A stretch of 64,000 nucleotides of DNA from an uncultured Eubacteriales bacterium (GCA_900315305.1 OMYS01000001.1:1-64000), one strand, 5' to 3'; counted from the stretch's first letter, positions 18,439-27,935 are shown. The notes: generated by a model not told the origin, from the letters alone. Numbers and translations are program-made.

Positions 18439-18468
18439 AAAAAGAGCACCGGCCTGGTGCTCTTTTTT
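18439..18468 (+). terminator. Bidirectional intrinsic terminator between aroA and queA
   Basis: AAAAAGAGCACC (18439-18450) pairs with GGTGCTCTTTTT (18456-18467) around a 5-nt loop, with T-runs on both strands. A weaker AGGCAGG/CCTGCCT inverted repeat lies upstream at about 18375-18405. Confidence 0.9.
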
Positions 18469-18520
18469 GTGTCTCTATATTCTCTTTTCCTGTCCTCACC
18501 GGAGCAGGAAACGCGCCTCT

Positions 18521-19567
18521 TCAGATCAGAATCATCGCATCTCCGAAGGAGAAGAATCTGTAGCGCTCCTCGACCGCGTGCTTATACGCGTTCAGGATGT
18601 GCTCGCGTCCCGCAAATGCGGATACAAGCATGACGAGCGTCGATTCCGGCAGATGGAAGTTCGTGATCAGACCGTCCATCATTTTGAAATGATATCCCGG
18701 ATAAATGAAGATGCTCGTCCAGGATGATCCCGCGTGGATCACGCCGTTCTCATCCGTCGCGGACTCGACCGTTCTGCAGGAGGTCGTCCCGACGCAGATG
18801 ACCTTGTGGCCGGACGCCTTTGTGTCATTGAGAAGCTTTGCTGTCTCCTCACTCACGATATAGAACTCCGAGTGCATATGGTGGTCCTCGATGTTCTCTG
18901 TCTTGACCGGTCGAAACGTTCCGAGGCCGACATGCAGCGTCACATGCGCGATATTGACGCCCTTGTCCTTGATCTCCTCAAGCAGCTCCTTCGTAAAATG
19001 AAGTCCCGCCGTCGGAGCAGCCGCGGACCCGTTGTACTTCGCGTAGACCGTGTTGTAGCGGTCCTTGTCCTTCAGCTGGTGATGAATATACGGCGGAAGC
19101 GGCATCTCGCCGAGCTGTGAAAGGACCTCCTCAAAAACGCCGTCAAATGAAAAGCGCACCTTCCGGTTGCCCTCGTCGAGAATGTCCTCGACATACGCGG
19201 TGAGCGGGTACTTGCCGGTCGACGGGTTCTTTTCTCCGAAGACGACGACCGTGCCGGGCTTCATTTTCTTGCCCGGACGGACAAGAGTCTCCCACTCCGT
19301 GTCCGTGAGGCGGCGGAGCAGAAGGATCTCGACGTGCGCACCGGTCTCAGCCTTGACGCCGAGGAGACGCGCCGGGATCACCTTGGTGTCATTGATAACG
19401 AGCGTGTCACCCGGGTTCATCCAGTTGATGACGTCGCGGAACGTGTGGTCCTCGTATCTTCCGGTTCTGCGGTCCATGTAGAGAAGGCGCGAGGCATCGC
19501 GCTGCTCAAGCGGGTCCTGCGCGATCAGCTCCTTCGGCAGATCATAATAAAAATCACTTTTTTCCAT
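18521..19567 (-). CDS. queA: S-adenosylmethionine:tRNA ribosyltransferase-isomerase (queuosine)
   Basis: Transfers and isomerises the ribosyl of SAM onto preQ1 in tRNA to make epoxyqueuosine. 348 residues with family landmarks [59 protein letters not shown] and [12 protein letters not shown]. Met at 19567 gives the usual family start; an ATG 4 codons upstream is only 1-2 nt from the AAAGGA site, which is 12 nt from the chosen start. Downstream partner of the histidine phosphatase. Confidence 0.92.
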   Translation of the reverse strand: MEKSDFYYDLPKELIAQDPLEQRDASRLLYMDRRTGRYEDHTFRDVINWMNPGDTLVINDTKVIPARLLGVKAETGAHVEILLLRRLTDTEWETLVRPGKKMKPGTVVVFGEKNPSTGKYPLTAYVEDILDEGNRKVRFSFDGVFEEVLSQLGEMPLPPYIHHQLKDKDRYNTVYAKYNGSAAAPTAGLHFTKELLEEIKDKGVNIAHVTLHVGLGTFRPVKTENIEDHHMHSEFYIVSEETAKLLNDTKASGHKVICVGTTSCRTVESATDENGVIHAGSSWTSIFIYPGYHFKMMDGLITNFHLPESTLVMLVSAFAGREHILNAYKHAVEERYRFFSFGDAMILI

Positions 19568-19592
19568 TGAAAATCTCATTTCCTTTCATAAT

Positions 19593-20273
19593 TCAGCCAT
19601 AAAAATCAAGGACCTTCTCCTTGTAGAGAACGACGTCCTGCTTCACATCCTTCACTGCCCCGGTCTCATCATCAATCGACACGATGCAGATCGAGCAGTT
19701 CGGCGGCACGCAGCCGTGCCAGAAATCTCCTCCCCACACAGAGTGCATGAGCGCGCGGCCCGCTCCTCCGTGAGTTGAGACAAGGATCCGCTTTCCCTTG
19801 TTCTTCGGATCGTGGATCACGTCCTCATAGAACTCGTGGGTCCTCCCGAGCAAGTGCTCCATGCTCTCGCCGTTCTTCGGCGCCTCGTAATGATCAATAT
19901 CAAATGAGAGCGCCTCCAGCACGCGGGGATCCGTCTCCGGATTGTTCTTCGAGCAGTTCATGCCCTCGTAATCCCCGAAGCACATCTCCTCGATTCTGGG
20001 ATCCGTCTCAATCGGAACGGCCGCGCTCCCCGCATTTGCTGCACTCTCTCCGGACAGCGTCTTCTTGCCGAGCGCAAATTCGGCTGTCTCGTAGGCGCGC
20101 TTTAAGGGCGAGGAATAACACCGGTCAAACGTGATGCGGCGGCGCTCAAGCTCCTCGCCGACCTCTGCCGCAAGACGCCTTCCTCCCTCATCGAGAGGAA
20201 TGTCGCTCCTGCCCTGAAGCAGATGCTTCTCGTTCCACTCCGTTGTTCCGTGTCTTAAAATATACAGTTCCAT
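19593..20273 (-). CDS. Histidine phosphatase family protein (phosphoglycerate mutase-like)
   Basis: A 226-residue member of the branch-1 histidine phosphatases, with the phospho-acceptor histidine in LYILRHGTTEWN (residues 3-14), the partner Glu region RIEEMCFGDYEG, and the second catalytic His in STHGGAGRALM. The substrate is unknown: relatives include cofactor-dependent mutases, alpha-ribazole phosphatase and broad sugar phosphatases. Start at 20273 has GAAAGG 6 nt upstream. It lies between the pheT terminator and queA, 25 nt upstream of queA, and probably forms a small operon with it. Confidence 0.82.
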   Translation of the reverse strand: MELYILRHGTTEWNEKHLLQGRSDIPLDEGGRRLAAEVGEELERRRITFDRCYSSPLKRAYETAEFALGKKTLSGESAANAGSAAVPIETDPRIEEMCFGDYEGMNCSKNNPETDPRVLEALSFDIDHYEAPKNGESMEHLLGRTHEFYEDVIHDPKNKGKRILVSTHGGAGRALMHSVWGGDFWHGCVPPNCSICIVSIDDETGAVKDVKQDVVLYKEKVLDFYG

Positions 20274-20287
20274 GACAGGCCTTTCCG

Positions 20288-20316
20288 TAAAAAAGGGCCA
20301 TCCATAAGATGGCCCT
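20288..20316 (-). terminator. Intrinsic terminator of pheST
   Basis: Minus strand: AGGGCCATC, a short loop, GATGGCCCT and then a run of six T. It lies within the leader of the next gene, so that gene needs its own start of transcription or read-through. Confidence 0.85.
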
Positions 20317-20329
20317 GACAAGCTTTGCA

Positions 20330-22753
20330 TTACTTTCTCAGTTCGATTCCGAGTCCCTGAAGACCATTCAGGATCTTCTTCATCGCGCTCTGGATCTCCT
20401 GATCCTCGAGCGTCTTGTCCTTGTGGCGGAATACCAGGCTGTAGGCCATCGACTTATATCCGTCTGCGATGCCGGTTCCCTCGTAGATATCGAAGAGCCG
20501 ATAGCTCTCGAGGATCTTTCCTCCGCGCTGCGAGAGGATATGCTCGATCTCAGCGGCTGTGACCGTCTTCGGAACGAGCATCGAGATGTCACGCGTGACG
20601 GCCGGATACTTTGCGATGCCGACATACTTTCTGTCATAGGTAGCGAACGGAAGAATATTCTTCAGATCAAGAATCGCGATGTAGGTCCGCTCTCCGATGC
20701 CGTAGTTCTTCATGACCTTCGGATGAACCTCACCGAGCTCGCCGACAGACTGACCGTCGTACAGAATCTCTGCCTGGCGTCCCGGATGGAAATAGCACCT
20801 TCCGAGGTCCGCGCGGTACTCCGGCTTCTTTGTCATGCCGATCTTCTCGAAGAACAGCTCGACGACGCCCTTCAGGTCGAAGAAATCCCCGTCGCCGTAC
20901 ATGCCGAGCGTGATCTTCATGCGCTCATCCGGAAGCTCCGTGAGCGGAAGGCTCTTGGCGAGATAGACATTGCCTGTCTCATAGAGTCTGACGGCCTTGT
21001 TGCGGCGGTTGTAGTTTGTCGCCAGCGATGTGAGCATGCCGTTCAGCGGTGTCGTCCGCATGATCGAGAAATCCGGTCCGAGCGGGTTGCGGATCGCGAT
21101 CGCGCGTCTCTCCGGCGCATCCTCCGGGAAGAGAAGCTTGTCAAATGCCTTCGGCGACTCGAAGCTGTAGCAGTAGCCCTGTGAAAATCCGCAGTCCTCG
21201 GCAATGTCGCGGGCCGTCTCAAGCACTCTCATGTCAAATGTAATGCCCCCGGCCGTCGCCGCGCCGTGCGGCAGCGTCGTGCCGATATTTGCGTAGCCGT
21301 AGAATCTCGCCACTTCCTCCGCGAGGTCGCACGTTCTGTGAATGTCCTGGCGGAACGTCGGCGCTATGACGACATTTCTCTCCTTATCATAGACCAGCTC
21401 CTCCTTCTCGAAGTAGCGGATCATCTGCTCCGGGGAAATATCCGTGCCGAGCATCGCGTTGATCTTGTCCGGCTCAAAGACAACCTCAGAGGGCTTGCGG
21501 ACCTCCGGATAGACATCGACGCATCCTCCGACGACCTCGCCGGCGCCGAACTCCTCCATGAGCTGGCACGCGCGGTCGATCGCCTCGCGGGCTGTATTCG
21601 GATCAAGTCCCTTGTCAAACTTCTGGGACGCGTCCGTCTGCAGACCGATCCGCTTTGATGTGAGGCGGATGTTGGTTCCGTCAAAGGTCGCGGCCTCGAA
21701 AAGGACTGTGTGGACATTGTCCGTGATCATCGAGTCCTCGCCGCCCATGATGCCGGCAAGTCCGACGTAGCGCTCCTTATCCGCGATCATCAGGACCTGA
21801 TCGTCGAGATCACGCACCTGGCCGTCAAGCGTCGTAAATTTCTCGCCGTTCTTCGCGCGCTTCACGATGATCTCGTGACCCCTGATCGTATCATAATCAT
21901 AGGAGTGCATCGGCTGACCGTACTCCTCCATGATGAAGTTCGTGATATCAACGACATTGTTGATCGGACGGATGCCGTTCGACGCGAGGCATCTCTGCAT
22001 CCACTTCGGGGACGGACCGAGCTTTACATTTTTAACAACTCTCGCCGTGTAGCGCGGGCAGAGCTTCGGATCCTCGACTCTGACGCTGATATAGTCGTGC
22101 ACGTCCTCGCTGTTACCTGTCTCCTTGACGACGGGCGGTCTGAAGTCCTTGTGGAAGGTCGCCGCTGCCTCTCTCGCGATGCCGATCACGCTGTAGCAGT
22201 CGACGCGGTTTGATGTGATCTCGTACTCAATCACGGCGTCATGAAGACCGAGCTCTCCGATGGCATCCGCTCCCACCGGTGTTCCCTCCGGGAAGACATA
22301 GATTCCGTTCGGATCTGCCTCCGGATAAAATTCATGGGAAGAGCCGAGCTCCTCGATCGAGCAGATCATGCCGTCGGACTCGACGCCGCGAAGCTTTCCC
22401 TTCTTGATCGCCACACCGCCCTCGACGGCGCCTCCGCCTGCGTGCGTTCCTGCGACATGGCCGCCGTCCAGGACGACCGGGACCAGCTGTCCCGCCGCGA
22501 CATTCGGTGCTCCGCAGACAATCTGCAGCGGCTCTCCGCTTCCGACATCCACCTTGCACACATGCAGATGATCGGCGTCCGGATGCGGCTCGCAGGTGAG
22601 CACCCTTCCGACAACGATCTTGTCAAGATCCTTGTCGAGATAGGTGCAGGTCTCGACCTTTGTTCCGGAAAGCGTCATGGCGTCGCAGTACTCCTTCGGC
22701 GTCACATCGAGATCCGGTACGTATCTCTTAATCCATGACATTGATGTATTCAT
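20330..22753 (-). CDS. pheT: Phenylalanyl-tRNA synthetase beta subunit
   Basis: Forms the alpha2-beta2 enzyme charging tRNA-Phe. 807 residues in the full bacterial order: B1, an EMAP/tRNA-binding domain near residues 40-150 (KIVVGRVLTCEPHPDADHLHVCKVDVG), the B3/4 editing domain, the B5 domain (RKPSEVVFEPDKINAMLGTDI), the inactive synthetase-like core and the C-terminal anticodon-binding ferredoxin fold. Start at MNTSMSWIKRYV; AGGAG lies 12 nt upstream. A repeat A remnant separates it from pheS. Confidence 0.95.
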   Translation of the reverse strand: MNTSMSWIKRYVPDLDVTPKEYCDAMTLSGTKVETCTYLDKDLDKIVVGRVLTCEPHPDADHLHVCKVDVGSGEPLQIVCGAPNVAAGQLVPVVLDGGHVAGTHAGGGAVEGGVAIKKGKLRGVESDGMICSIEELGSSHEFYPEADPNGIYVFPEGTPVGADAIGELGLHDAVIEYEITSNRVDCYSVIGIAREAAATFHKDFRPPVVKETGNSEDVHDYISVRVEDPKLCPRYTARVVKNVKLGPSPKWMQRCLASNGIRPINNVVDITNFIMEEYGQPMHSYDYDTIRGHEIIVKRAKNGEKFTTLDGQVRDLDDQVLMIADKERYVGLAGIMGGEDSMITDNVHTVLFEAATFDGTNIRLTSKRIGLQTDASQKFDKGLDPNTAREAIDRACQLMEEFGAGEVVGGCVDVYPEVRKPSEVVFEPDKINAMLGTDISPEQMIRYFEKEELVYDKERNVVIAPTFRQDIHRTCDLAEEVARFYGYANIGTTLPHGAATAGGITFDMRVLETARDIAEDCGFSQGYCYSFESPKAFDKLLFPEDAPERRAIAIRNPLGPDFSIMRTTPLNGMLTSLATNYNRRNKAVRLYETGNVYLAKSLPLTELPDERMKITLGMYGDGDFFDLKGVVELFFEKIGMTKKPEYRADLGRCYFHPGRQAEILYDGQSVGELGEVHPKVMKNYGIGERTYIAILDLKNILPFATYDRKYVGIAKYPAVTRDISMLVPKTVTAAEIEHILSQRGGKILESYRLFDIYEGTGIADGYKSMAYSLVFRHKDKTLEDQEIQSAMKKILNGLQGLGIELRK

Positions 22754-22774
22754 TGAATTTGCTCACTCCTAAAC

Positions 22775-22830
22775 TGTGTAATACTCGAAACGCGAAGCGG
22801 TTCGAGTCTGGGATGCTGATAAGTGTAACG
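22775..22830 (-). repeat. Repeat A, copy 3 (partial, between pheS and pheT)
   Basis: The minus strand reads ATCAGCATCCCAGACTCGAA then CCGCTTCGCGTTTCGAG, matching the left half of the short form. The closing GGGTGCTGAAT end is missing and replaced by TATTACAC. Confidence 0.65.
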
Positions 22831-22832
22831 AC

Positions 22833-23861
22833 TCAGAACTGCTCGAGGAACCGGATGTCATTGTCATACAGAAGCCGCATGTCGTCGATCTCATACTTCA
22901 GAAGCGCAATGCGCTCGAGACCTACGCCGAAGGCAAATCCGCCGTACTCCTCCGGGTCCAGCCCGCACATCTCAAGCACATGAGGATGAACCATGCCGCA
23001 GCCGAGGATCTCGATCCAGCCCTCGCCCTTGCAGAACCGGCAGCCCTTTCCGCCGCACTTGAAGCAGGAGACATCCATCTCTGCGGACGGCTCCGTGAAC
23101 GGGAAATGATGCGGACGGAACTTTGTCTTCGTCTCTTCTCCGAACATCTTCTTCGCAAATACATCGAGCGTTCCCTTCAGGTCGGCAAATGTAATGCCCT
23201 TGTCGATCACAAGTCCCTCGATCTGATGGAAGGACGGGGAGTGTGTCGCATCAACCTCATCTGAGCGGAATACGCGGCCAGGAGCGATCATACGGATCGG
23301 GAGCTTCCCCTGCTCCATGATGCGTGCCTGAACCGGAGATGTCTGGGTGCGGAGAAGAATGTCGTCCGTGATATAGAACGTATCCTGCTCATCCTTTGCC
23401 GGATGGTTCGGCGGAATATTCAGCTTCGTGAAGTTGTACTCATCGTATTCGATTTCCGGTCCCTCGACGACCTCGTAGCCCATGCCGATAAAGATACGCT
23501 CGACCTCCTCCAGTGCGATTGTGTTCGGATGGCGGTGGCCCATTCTCTGCTTCTTTGCCGGCAGCGTGACGTCGATCTTCTCAGACTCAAGCCTTCTGGT
23601 AAGCATTTCCTCCTCGAACCTCGCACGCCTCTCCGCAAGCGCGCTCTCGATGGACTGGCGGGCGTCATTGACCCACTTGCCGACCTTCGGGCGCTCTTCG
23701 GCGGGAACGTTCTTCATTCCCTTGAGAACGGATGTCAGTAATCCCTTTTTGCCGAGAAACGAGACCTTGATCTCATTCAGTCTGTCAACCGTGTCCGCAC
23801 TGCGGATCGCATCGGCAGCGCCGGCCTCAATCTCCTTTACTTTCTTCTCAATTTCACTCAT
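22833..23861 (-). CDS. pheS: Phenylalanyl-tRNA synthetase alpha subunit
   Basis: Catalytic subunit, 342 residues: N-terminal coiled coil, then the class II core with motif 2 (GRVFRSDEVDATHSPSFHQIEGL) and motif 3 (FAFGVGLERIALL). It also keeps the C-rich segment CFKCGGKGCRFCKG seen in many bacterial PheS. Start at 23861 follows GGAGG by 5 nt; an open frame extends 22 codons upstream without a ribosome site. The 90 nt upstream contain no T-box leader, unlike many Firmicute pheST operons. Confidence 0.95.
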   Translation of the reverse strand: MSEIEKKVKEIEAGAADAIRSADTVDRLNEIKVSFLGKKGLLTSVLKGMKNVPAEERPKVGKWVNDARQSIESALAERRARFEEEMLTRRLESEKIDVTLPAKKQRMGHRHPNTIALEEVERIFIGMGYEVVEGPEIEYDEYNFTKLNIPPNHPAKDEQDTFYITDDILLRTQTSPVQARIMEQGKLPIRMIAPGRVFRSDEVDATHSPSFHQIEGLVIDKGITFADLKGTLDVFAKKMFGEETKTKFRPHHFPFTEPSAEMDVSCFKCGGKGCRFCKGEGWIEILGCGMVHPHVLEMCGLDPEEYGGFAFGVGLERIALLKYEIDDMRLLYDNDIRFLEQF

Positions 23862-23951
23862 GTGAACCTCCGGTGATACGTAGTATATATGTTTCACCTT
23901 CAGAGACCTTAAAGAATGAGCCTCCAAAGGGCGAACTCCTGTAAATATAAC

Positions 23952-25016
23952 TCAATTTTTGTCGGGGCCTGTCTCCCCCGCAGAAGCGGTTCCTTTGCTC
24001 CCGTCAGTCTCTTCCTTACTGCCTGTGCCCGCTTCCTCCTGTTCCCAGGGGATATCAATGTCCTCCGGCTGTCGGTCCTCCGTCTCCACATCGTCGTCGC
24101 GCAGCGGCCTCCAGATCGAATGCTCATCCAGGTTGCTCTCGATCTCCTGGCGCTTCTTTACATTTGCGTCGCGCATGACATCGACCGCCTCGACCATGAA
24201 GTTCTGGTCCGGGTCCTCATAGAGCACGCGGTTTAATTCCGCGCCGAGGAGCACAAACCACATGCAGAAGTACAGCCAGATCATCGCGAGTACAACACCG
24301 GTCAGACTGCCGTAAATATTGCTGAAGTTCCGGTTGTGCTCATAATACAGCGACATGAGGTACGAGAAAAAGACCCACACTGTCGATGTGATCAGAGCTC
24401 CGGGCAGCTGCGAGCGGAATGTATAATGGCAGTTCGGCAGAAATTTGTAAATGAACAGAAAGACAAAGATCAGACCGACATAGGCAAACAGGACGCGGAA
24501 CGAATACAGAAAGCTGATCAGATCATCGAACCACGGCGTCGTCATCGCGATTTCCTGGATTCTCTTGCTCTTGAAGGAAATAAACAGAGCGATCGCGACA
24601 AACGCAAAGAAAATGCACACATACATCATCGATCTGAGTCGCAGATACAGCCATCCACGGGTCTCCGGCGTCTTGCTGATGACATTGAGCCCGTTTGTCA
24701 GCGCATGAAATACCTTCGCCGCCGACCAGATCAGAATGATCAGAGAAATCGGGACGTACGCGTATGATCTCGACTGGACCTCCCTGATAATTGTCATGAC
24801 ATATTCCTTGAGACCTGACGGAATAATCGCGATGATGCCGTCTGTCAGCGCCGTGATATCGACGCTCGCCCTCTGGCTGAACGCAATGAAGATCATGAAG
24901 AAGGGGACAAATGAAATCATAAGAAAATAGGCGCATGTGGTTGCATATGCGCCTAAGTGATCTTCTGTTGTCCGGCGGCCGAAGCTGCCGAATACCTTCA
25001 TTATATCCTTCAGCAT
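23952..25016 (-). CDS. YihY/BrkB-family inner-membrane protein
   Basis: A polytopic membrane protein of 354 residues with about six helices (residues 25-280) and a long acidic tail (about 70 residues, Asp/Glu/Gly-rich). The family motif region GAYATTCAYFLMISFVPF at the first helix and NIYGSLTGVVLAMIWLYF in the last pair are clear. Family function is not established; older RNase BN claims for YihY were withdrawn. It may be cotranscribed with pheST downstream. Met at 25016 has no good ribosome site; ATG at 25001 has AAGGA 4 nt upstream and is a fair alternative. Confidence 0.85.
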   Translation of the reverse strand: MLKDIMKVFGSFGRRTTEDHLGAYATTCAYFLMISFVPFFMIFIAFSQRASVDITALTDGIIAIIPSGLKEYVMTIIREVQSRSYAYVPISLIILIWSAAKVFHALTNGLNVISKTPETRGWLYLRLRSMMYVCIFFAFVAIALFISFKSKRIQEIAMTTPWFDDLISFLYSFRVLFAYVGLIFVFLFIYKFLPNCHYTFRSQLPGALITSTVWVFFSYLMSLYYEHNRNFSNIYGSLTGVVLAMIWLYFCMWFVLLGAELNRVLYEDPDQNFMVEAVDVMRDANVKKRQEIESNLDEHSIWRPLRDDDVETEDRQPEDIDIPWEQEEAGTGSKEETDGSKGTASAGETGPDKN

Positions 25017-25102
25017 GAACTGTTCAAATCATTCCTGTTCTTAAGTCTCACTTCTTCCCGCCTCATGCCGCGAAGCGGCATCTCCTGCGGACCACCCGGA
25101 AC

Positions 25103-26152
25103 TTACTTTCTTGTTCCGAAGGTGTAGCACGTCGTCGTGCTGTATTTACTGCCGGCGGCAATGACCGGGCTCGCAAAGGCCGGCGTATTGACGCTGTTCG
25201 GGAAGTGCTGGGTCTCCATCGCGAACCCGTCGCGCGGCTTGTACTCATGGCCGTGCTTTCCGGCCGGTCCCGAGATGTAATTGCCTGCATAGAACTGCAT
25301 GCCCGGCTGATCGGTCATGACCGTCATGACAATCCCGCTGCGGTCTCCGACAGCCTCCGCGACATTGCGGAGTCCCTCTCCGTTCAGCGCAAAATTGTGG
25401 TCGAAACCTCCCGCCAGAGCAAGCTGCTCATTTCCGTTGGCAGCGATGTCGCGGCCGATTTTCTTCATCTCACGGAAGTCAAACGGCGTGCCCGCAACCG
25501 GCGCCACGCTTCCGACCGGAATCAGCCCCTCACCGACCGGTGTGTAGCCGTCCGCATGGATTAAAACGCTGTGGTCCAGGATGCTCCCGGATCCCTCTCC
25601 GTTCAGATTGAAATAAGAGTGGTTCGTCATATTAGCGACTGTGTCCGCGTCCGAGATTCCCTCGTAATGAATCTTGAACTTGTTCTGCTCTGTGAGCATA
25701 TAGGTCACCGTCACCTTGAAATTTCCCGGGAAGCCCTGATCACCGTCCGGACTGACAAGGGAAAATGAGACGCATCCGTTCCGCTCCTGCGGGACAGCCT
25801 TCCAGATGCGCTTCTCGAAGCCGTCCGGACCGCTGTGCAGGTTGTTGTGGCCTTCATTTTCTGTCAGGTGATATTCTCTGCCGTCAATCGTAAAGGTCGA
25901 ATTTGCGATGCGGTTGCCGCTCCGGCCGATACACGCCCCGAAGAAATTCGGGTTCGTCTCGTATTTGTCAAGCGTGTCGTATCCGAGGACAACATCCGTG
26001 ATGTGCCCGTCTTTGTCCGGGACTGCGATGTCCTTTACGATAGCGCCGTAATTTAAAACCGTGACGTAGGCACCGTGCGAATTCGTGATCCTGTATGCCT
26101 CGACAGCGCTGCCATCCTTTGTGTGTCCGAATTCAGTTACTTCAATCTTCAT
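25103..26152 (-). CDS. galM: Aldose 1-epimerase (mutarotase)
   Basis: Interconverts alpha and beta anomers of glucose or galactose. 349 residues, beta-sandwich galactose mutarotase family. Visible are the substrate-binding Arg in GRSGNRIANSTF, the general acid His in NMTNHSYFNLNG and the base Glu of FAMETQHFPNS. N-terminal MKIEVTEFGHTKDG fits the family; the upstream open frame to 26209 is unlike a protein. No galactose operon genes adjoin. A structured leader with a terminator-like end precedes it (26201-26352). Confidence 0.9.
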   Translation of the reverse strand: MKIEVTEFGHTKDGSAVEAYRITNSHGAYVTVLNYGAIVKDIAVPDKDGHITDVVLGYDTLDKYETNPNFFGACIGRSGNRIANSTFTIDGREYHLTENEGHNNLHSGPDGFEKRIWKAVPQERNGCVSFSLVSPDGDQGFPGNFKVTVTYMLTEQNKFKIHYEGISDADTVANMTNHSYFNLNGEGSGSILDHSVLIHADGYTPVGEGLIPVGSVAPVAGTPFDFREMKKIGRDIAANGNEQLALAGGFDHNFALNGEGLRNVAEAVGDRSGIVMTVMTDQPGMQFYAGNYISGPAGKHGHEYKPRDGFAMETQHFPNSVNTPAFASPVIAAGSKYSTTTCYTFGTRK

Positions 26153-26175
26153 AGCCTTCCCCGCCTTGCGTCCTC

Positions 26176-26195
26176 CCCAAAGAGGACGATTTCTG
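26176..26195 (-). promoter_or_regulatory. Hairpin just upstream of the galM ribosome site
   Basis: Minus strand CGTCCTC, six-nt loop, GAGGACG: a 7-bp stem about 25-45 nt before the galM start. It could limit access to the ribosome site. Confidence 0.4.
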
Positions 26196-26200
26196 CCATT

Positions 26201-26352
26201 AAAAAACACCCGGAATGCCGTTCCTTTTCACTGACACCTAGCGAAAGCCAGGTGGGTTTCCGCAGCCTGTCCGCTGCCTTCCCCTGTACGAAGATGGGGC
26301 CTGACATTGGTACCGGTCATGTAAGAATCCCTTTAGTGAATTGTAGGATCAG
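26201..26352 (-). ncRNA. Candidate structured leader RNA / riboswitch upstream of galM
   Basis: On the minus strand, TTCACT (26335-26340) and AGTGAA (26228-26233) close a multibranch structure. Inside are a CCCC/GGGG hairpin with a UUCG-containing loop, a GCAGC/GCTGC hairpin and ACCTGGC/GCTAGGT. CACCTGG of the last hairpin can instead pair with CCGGGTG (26207-26213), which is followed directly by six T (26201-26206), so an alternative terminator is possible. That switch-like layout is seen in the sequence. I could not match it to TPP, FMN, cobalamin, SAM, T-box, 6S, SRP or RNase P consensus from memory, so the ligand, if any, is unknown. Confidence 0.5.
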
Positions 26353-26398
26353 AAAAATAAGGGGATCGCACATCCCAGGTGGATGTAATGATTATAAA

Positions 26399-27838
26399 CT
26401 AAACATCGAATCCTTTCAACTCCATATACAGATTCCTTGCATAAGAATCTGTCATGCCGCTGACAGAATCGGTCGCCATGAGGACCCGGAGGTACATCTG
26501 GTCCGCCTCTGCGGCGTGCTCTGCGCATCGCAGATACACCTGTCTGTAATTTTCCGGTATGAGAGACAGATATTTTTCCTCGAGCAGGGCGCCGCGGCCT
26601 GCTCCCGGCGTCCGCGGCGCGCCGTATGTCCATTTTTCATCACCCCGGTAGCGGACTGCGGCAGGCACAAGGATTCCGAGAAGGTACGAGATAATTGTAT
26701 TTGCCGCAATTTCCGTCCGGTAAATGGAGGGGGACGTGAACGCAAAATCCCACGCAATTCCCTTCAGCGCCTCGAGGACAGCCCTGCTCCTTTTATCCGC
26801 GATCAGCTCTCTGCCCCAGGTCCCGCTCATAATCACCCTGTAGTGCTTTACGAAGCCGTCCGTCGCGGCATAAATCAGCAGGTCCTGTACGTCTCTCAGC
26901 CAGCTCCTGATCGCGTATCCGCCCGGATCGACTGTTCCCTCGAGTCTTGCCATGTCGTAGTGGTCGCCGAGAATCTTCAGGTACGATTTGCCGACGCCCC
27001 GCGACCTCAGCTCCTCCTCAAAGGTCTGATAGCTGAAGAACCCCTTCTTATAGGCATCCTCGATGTCTGCCGTCGCGTAGGCAATATCATCGGCGGCCTC
27101 AAGAATAAAGGCGACCGGATTTCTCCTGCCATCCGTCCCGGTCACGCGCTGCACCGTATCGAAGAGGTCCTGCTCTGACGCCATGTACCCGTTCTTTTTC
27201 AGCTGTACGTCGGAAGAGGCCGGATTCATGCCGAGTGAGGAGACCGGGTACTTGATCACCGCAGACAGAAGGCCGTACGTGAGGTTGAGTCCGCCGCCGC
27301 GGATCGGGTGCTCAAGCTTCGAGACGACCCGAAGGCCCTGCGCGTTGCCCTCAAAATGCAGAAAATCCATGGCCTGCTGCGGACTTAGTGCCTTCTCAAG
27401 AGGCACGCTGCCCCCTCCGGCCGGGACCATGAGGACCGGGAGGTGTTCCGCAAACCAGGCGCGGATCGCCTCTTCCCCGAAATGACCGAAGGGAGGATTG
27501 CCGATGTCATGAATCAGTCCCGCGCAGGCCGTGAGCTCGCAGACATCCGCCTTTACATTCTCGTCAAAGGAATGATCGAGGCTGCTCTCGATCACCGACT
27601 CGCCAATGTTATTGGCAAGTGACCGGCCGATGGAGGACACCTCGAGAGAATGTGTGAGTCTCGTCCGGATAAAGTCGCTCCTGTCGAGAGGAAAGACCTG
27701 CGTCTTGTCCTGCAGGCGCCGGAATGCGGCGCTCTCGATAATTCTGTGGTAATCCTTCTCAAATTCAGACCGCAGATCGCGCCCGCCTCTCATTTCCTGC
27801 CGTGCGCGCTCTGTACAAAGAAGCCGCTGCCACTCCAT
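26399..27838 (-). CDS. dgt: dGTP triphosphohydrolase-like HD-domain protein
   Basis: Probable dNTP triphosphohydrolase, releasing triphosphate and helping balance dNTP pools. 479 residues. HD-domain metal ligands are visible: RLTHSLEVS, LIHDIGNPPFGHFGE and ILEAADDIAYATADIEDA; the N-terminal AAFRRLQDKTQVFPLD matches the Dgt family. Start at 27838 has GGAGGAGG 7 nt upstream. It stands alone, between the thrC terminator and galM; the galM leader begins 46 nt after its stop. Exact nucleotide preference is not evident. Confidence 0.88.
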   Translation of the reverse strand: MEWQRLLCTERARQEMRGGRDLRSEFEKDYHRIIESAAFRRLQDKTQVFPLDRSDFIRTRLTHSLEVSSIGRSLANNIGESVIESSLDHSFDENVKADVCELTACAGLIHDIGNPPFGHFGEEAIRAWFAEHLPVLMVPAGGGSVPLEKALSPQQAMDFLHFEGNAQGLRVVSKLEHPIRGGGLNLTYGLLSAVIKYPVSSLGMNPASSDVQLKKNGYMASEQDLFDTVQRVTGTDGRRNPVAFILEAADDIAYATADIEDAYKKGFFSYQTFEEELRSRGVGKSYLKILGDHYDMARLEGTVDPGGYAIRSWLRDVQDLLIYAATDGFVKHYRVIMSGTWGRELIADKRSRAVLEALKGIAWDFAFTSPSIYRTEIAANTIISYLLGILVPAAVRYRGDEKWTYGAPRTPGAGRGALLEEKYLSLIPENYRQVYLRCAEHAAEADQMYLRVLMATDSVSGMTDSYARNLYMELKGFDV

Positions 27839-27885
27839 ATGTCCGCCTCCTCCCGATGTCCCCGTCATCTGCATAAGTCCTGCCT

Positions 27886-27920
27886 AAAAAAAGGCGCCCG
27901 CCCTCGCGGCAGACGCCCTT
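27886..27920 (-). terminator. Intrinsic terminator of thrC
   Basis: Minus strand: AAGG(G)CGTCTGCC pairs with GGGCGGGCGCCTT around GCGA, followed by seven T (27886-27892). A repeat A copy lies between the thrC stop and this hairpin. Confidence 0.8.
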
Positions 27921-27935
27921 CTTCTTCATTTCATC

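Noticed and set aside
23862-23951. T-box riboswitch expected before pheST
   Set aside because: Only 90 nt separate the YihY gene from pheS, too short, and the AGGGTGGNACCGCG core is absent.
26228-26340. Likeness of the galM leader to SRP RNA (minus-strand GTCAGG ... GGAAGGCAGC)
   Set aside because: The SRP apical loop needs GGAA tetraloop context and AGCA opposite CAGG; here the hairpin and the 3' side (AAGGCA) differ, and the element sits in a leader ending in a possible terminator.
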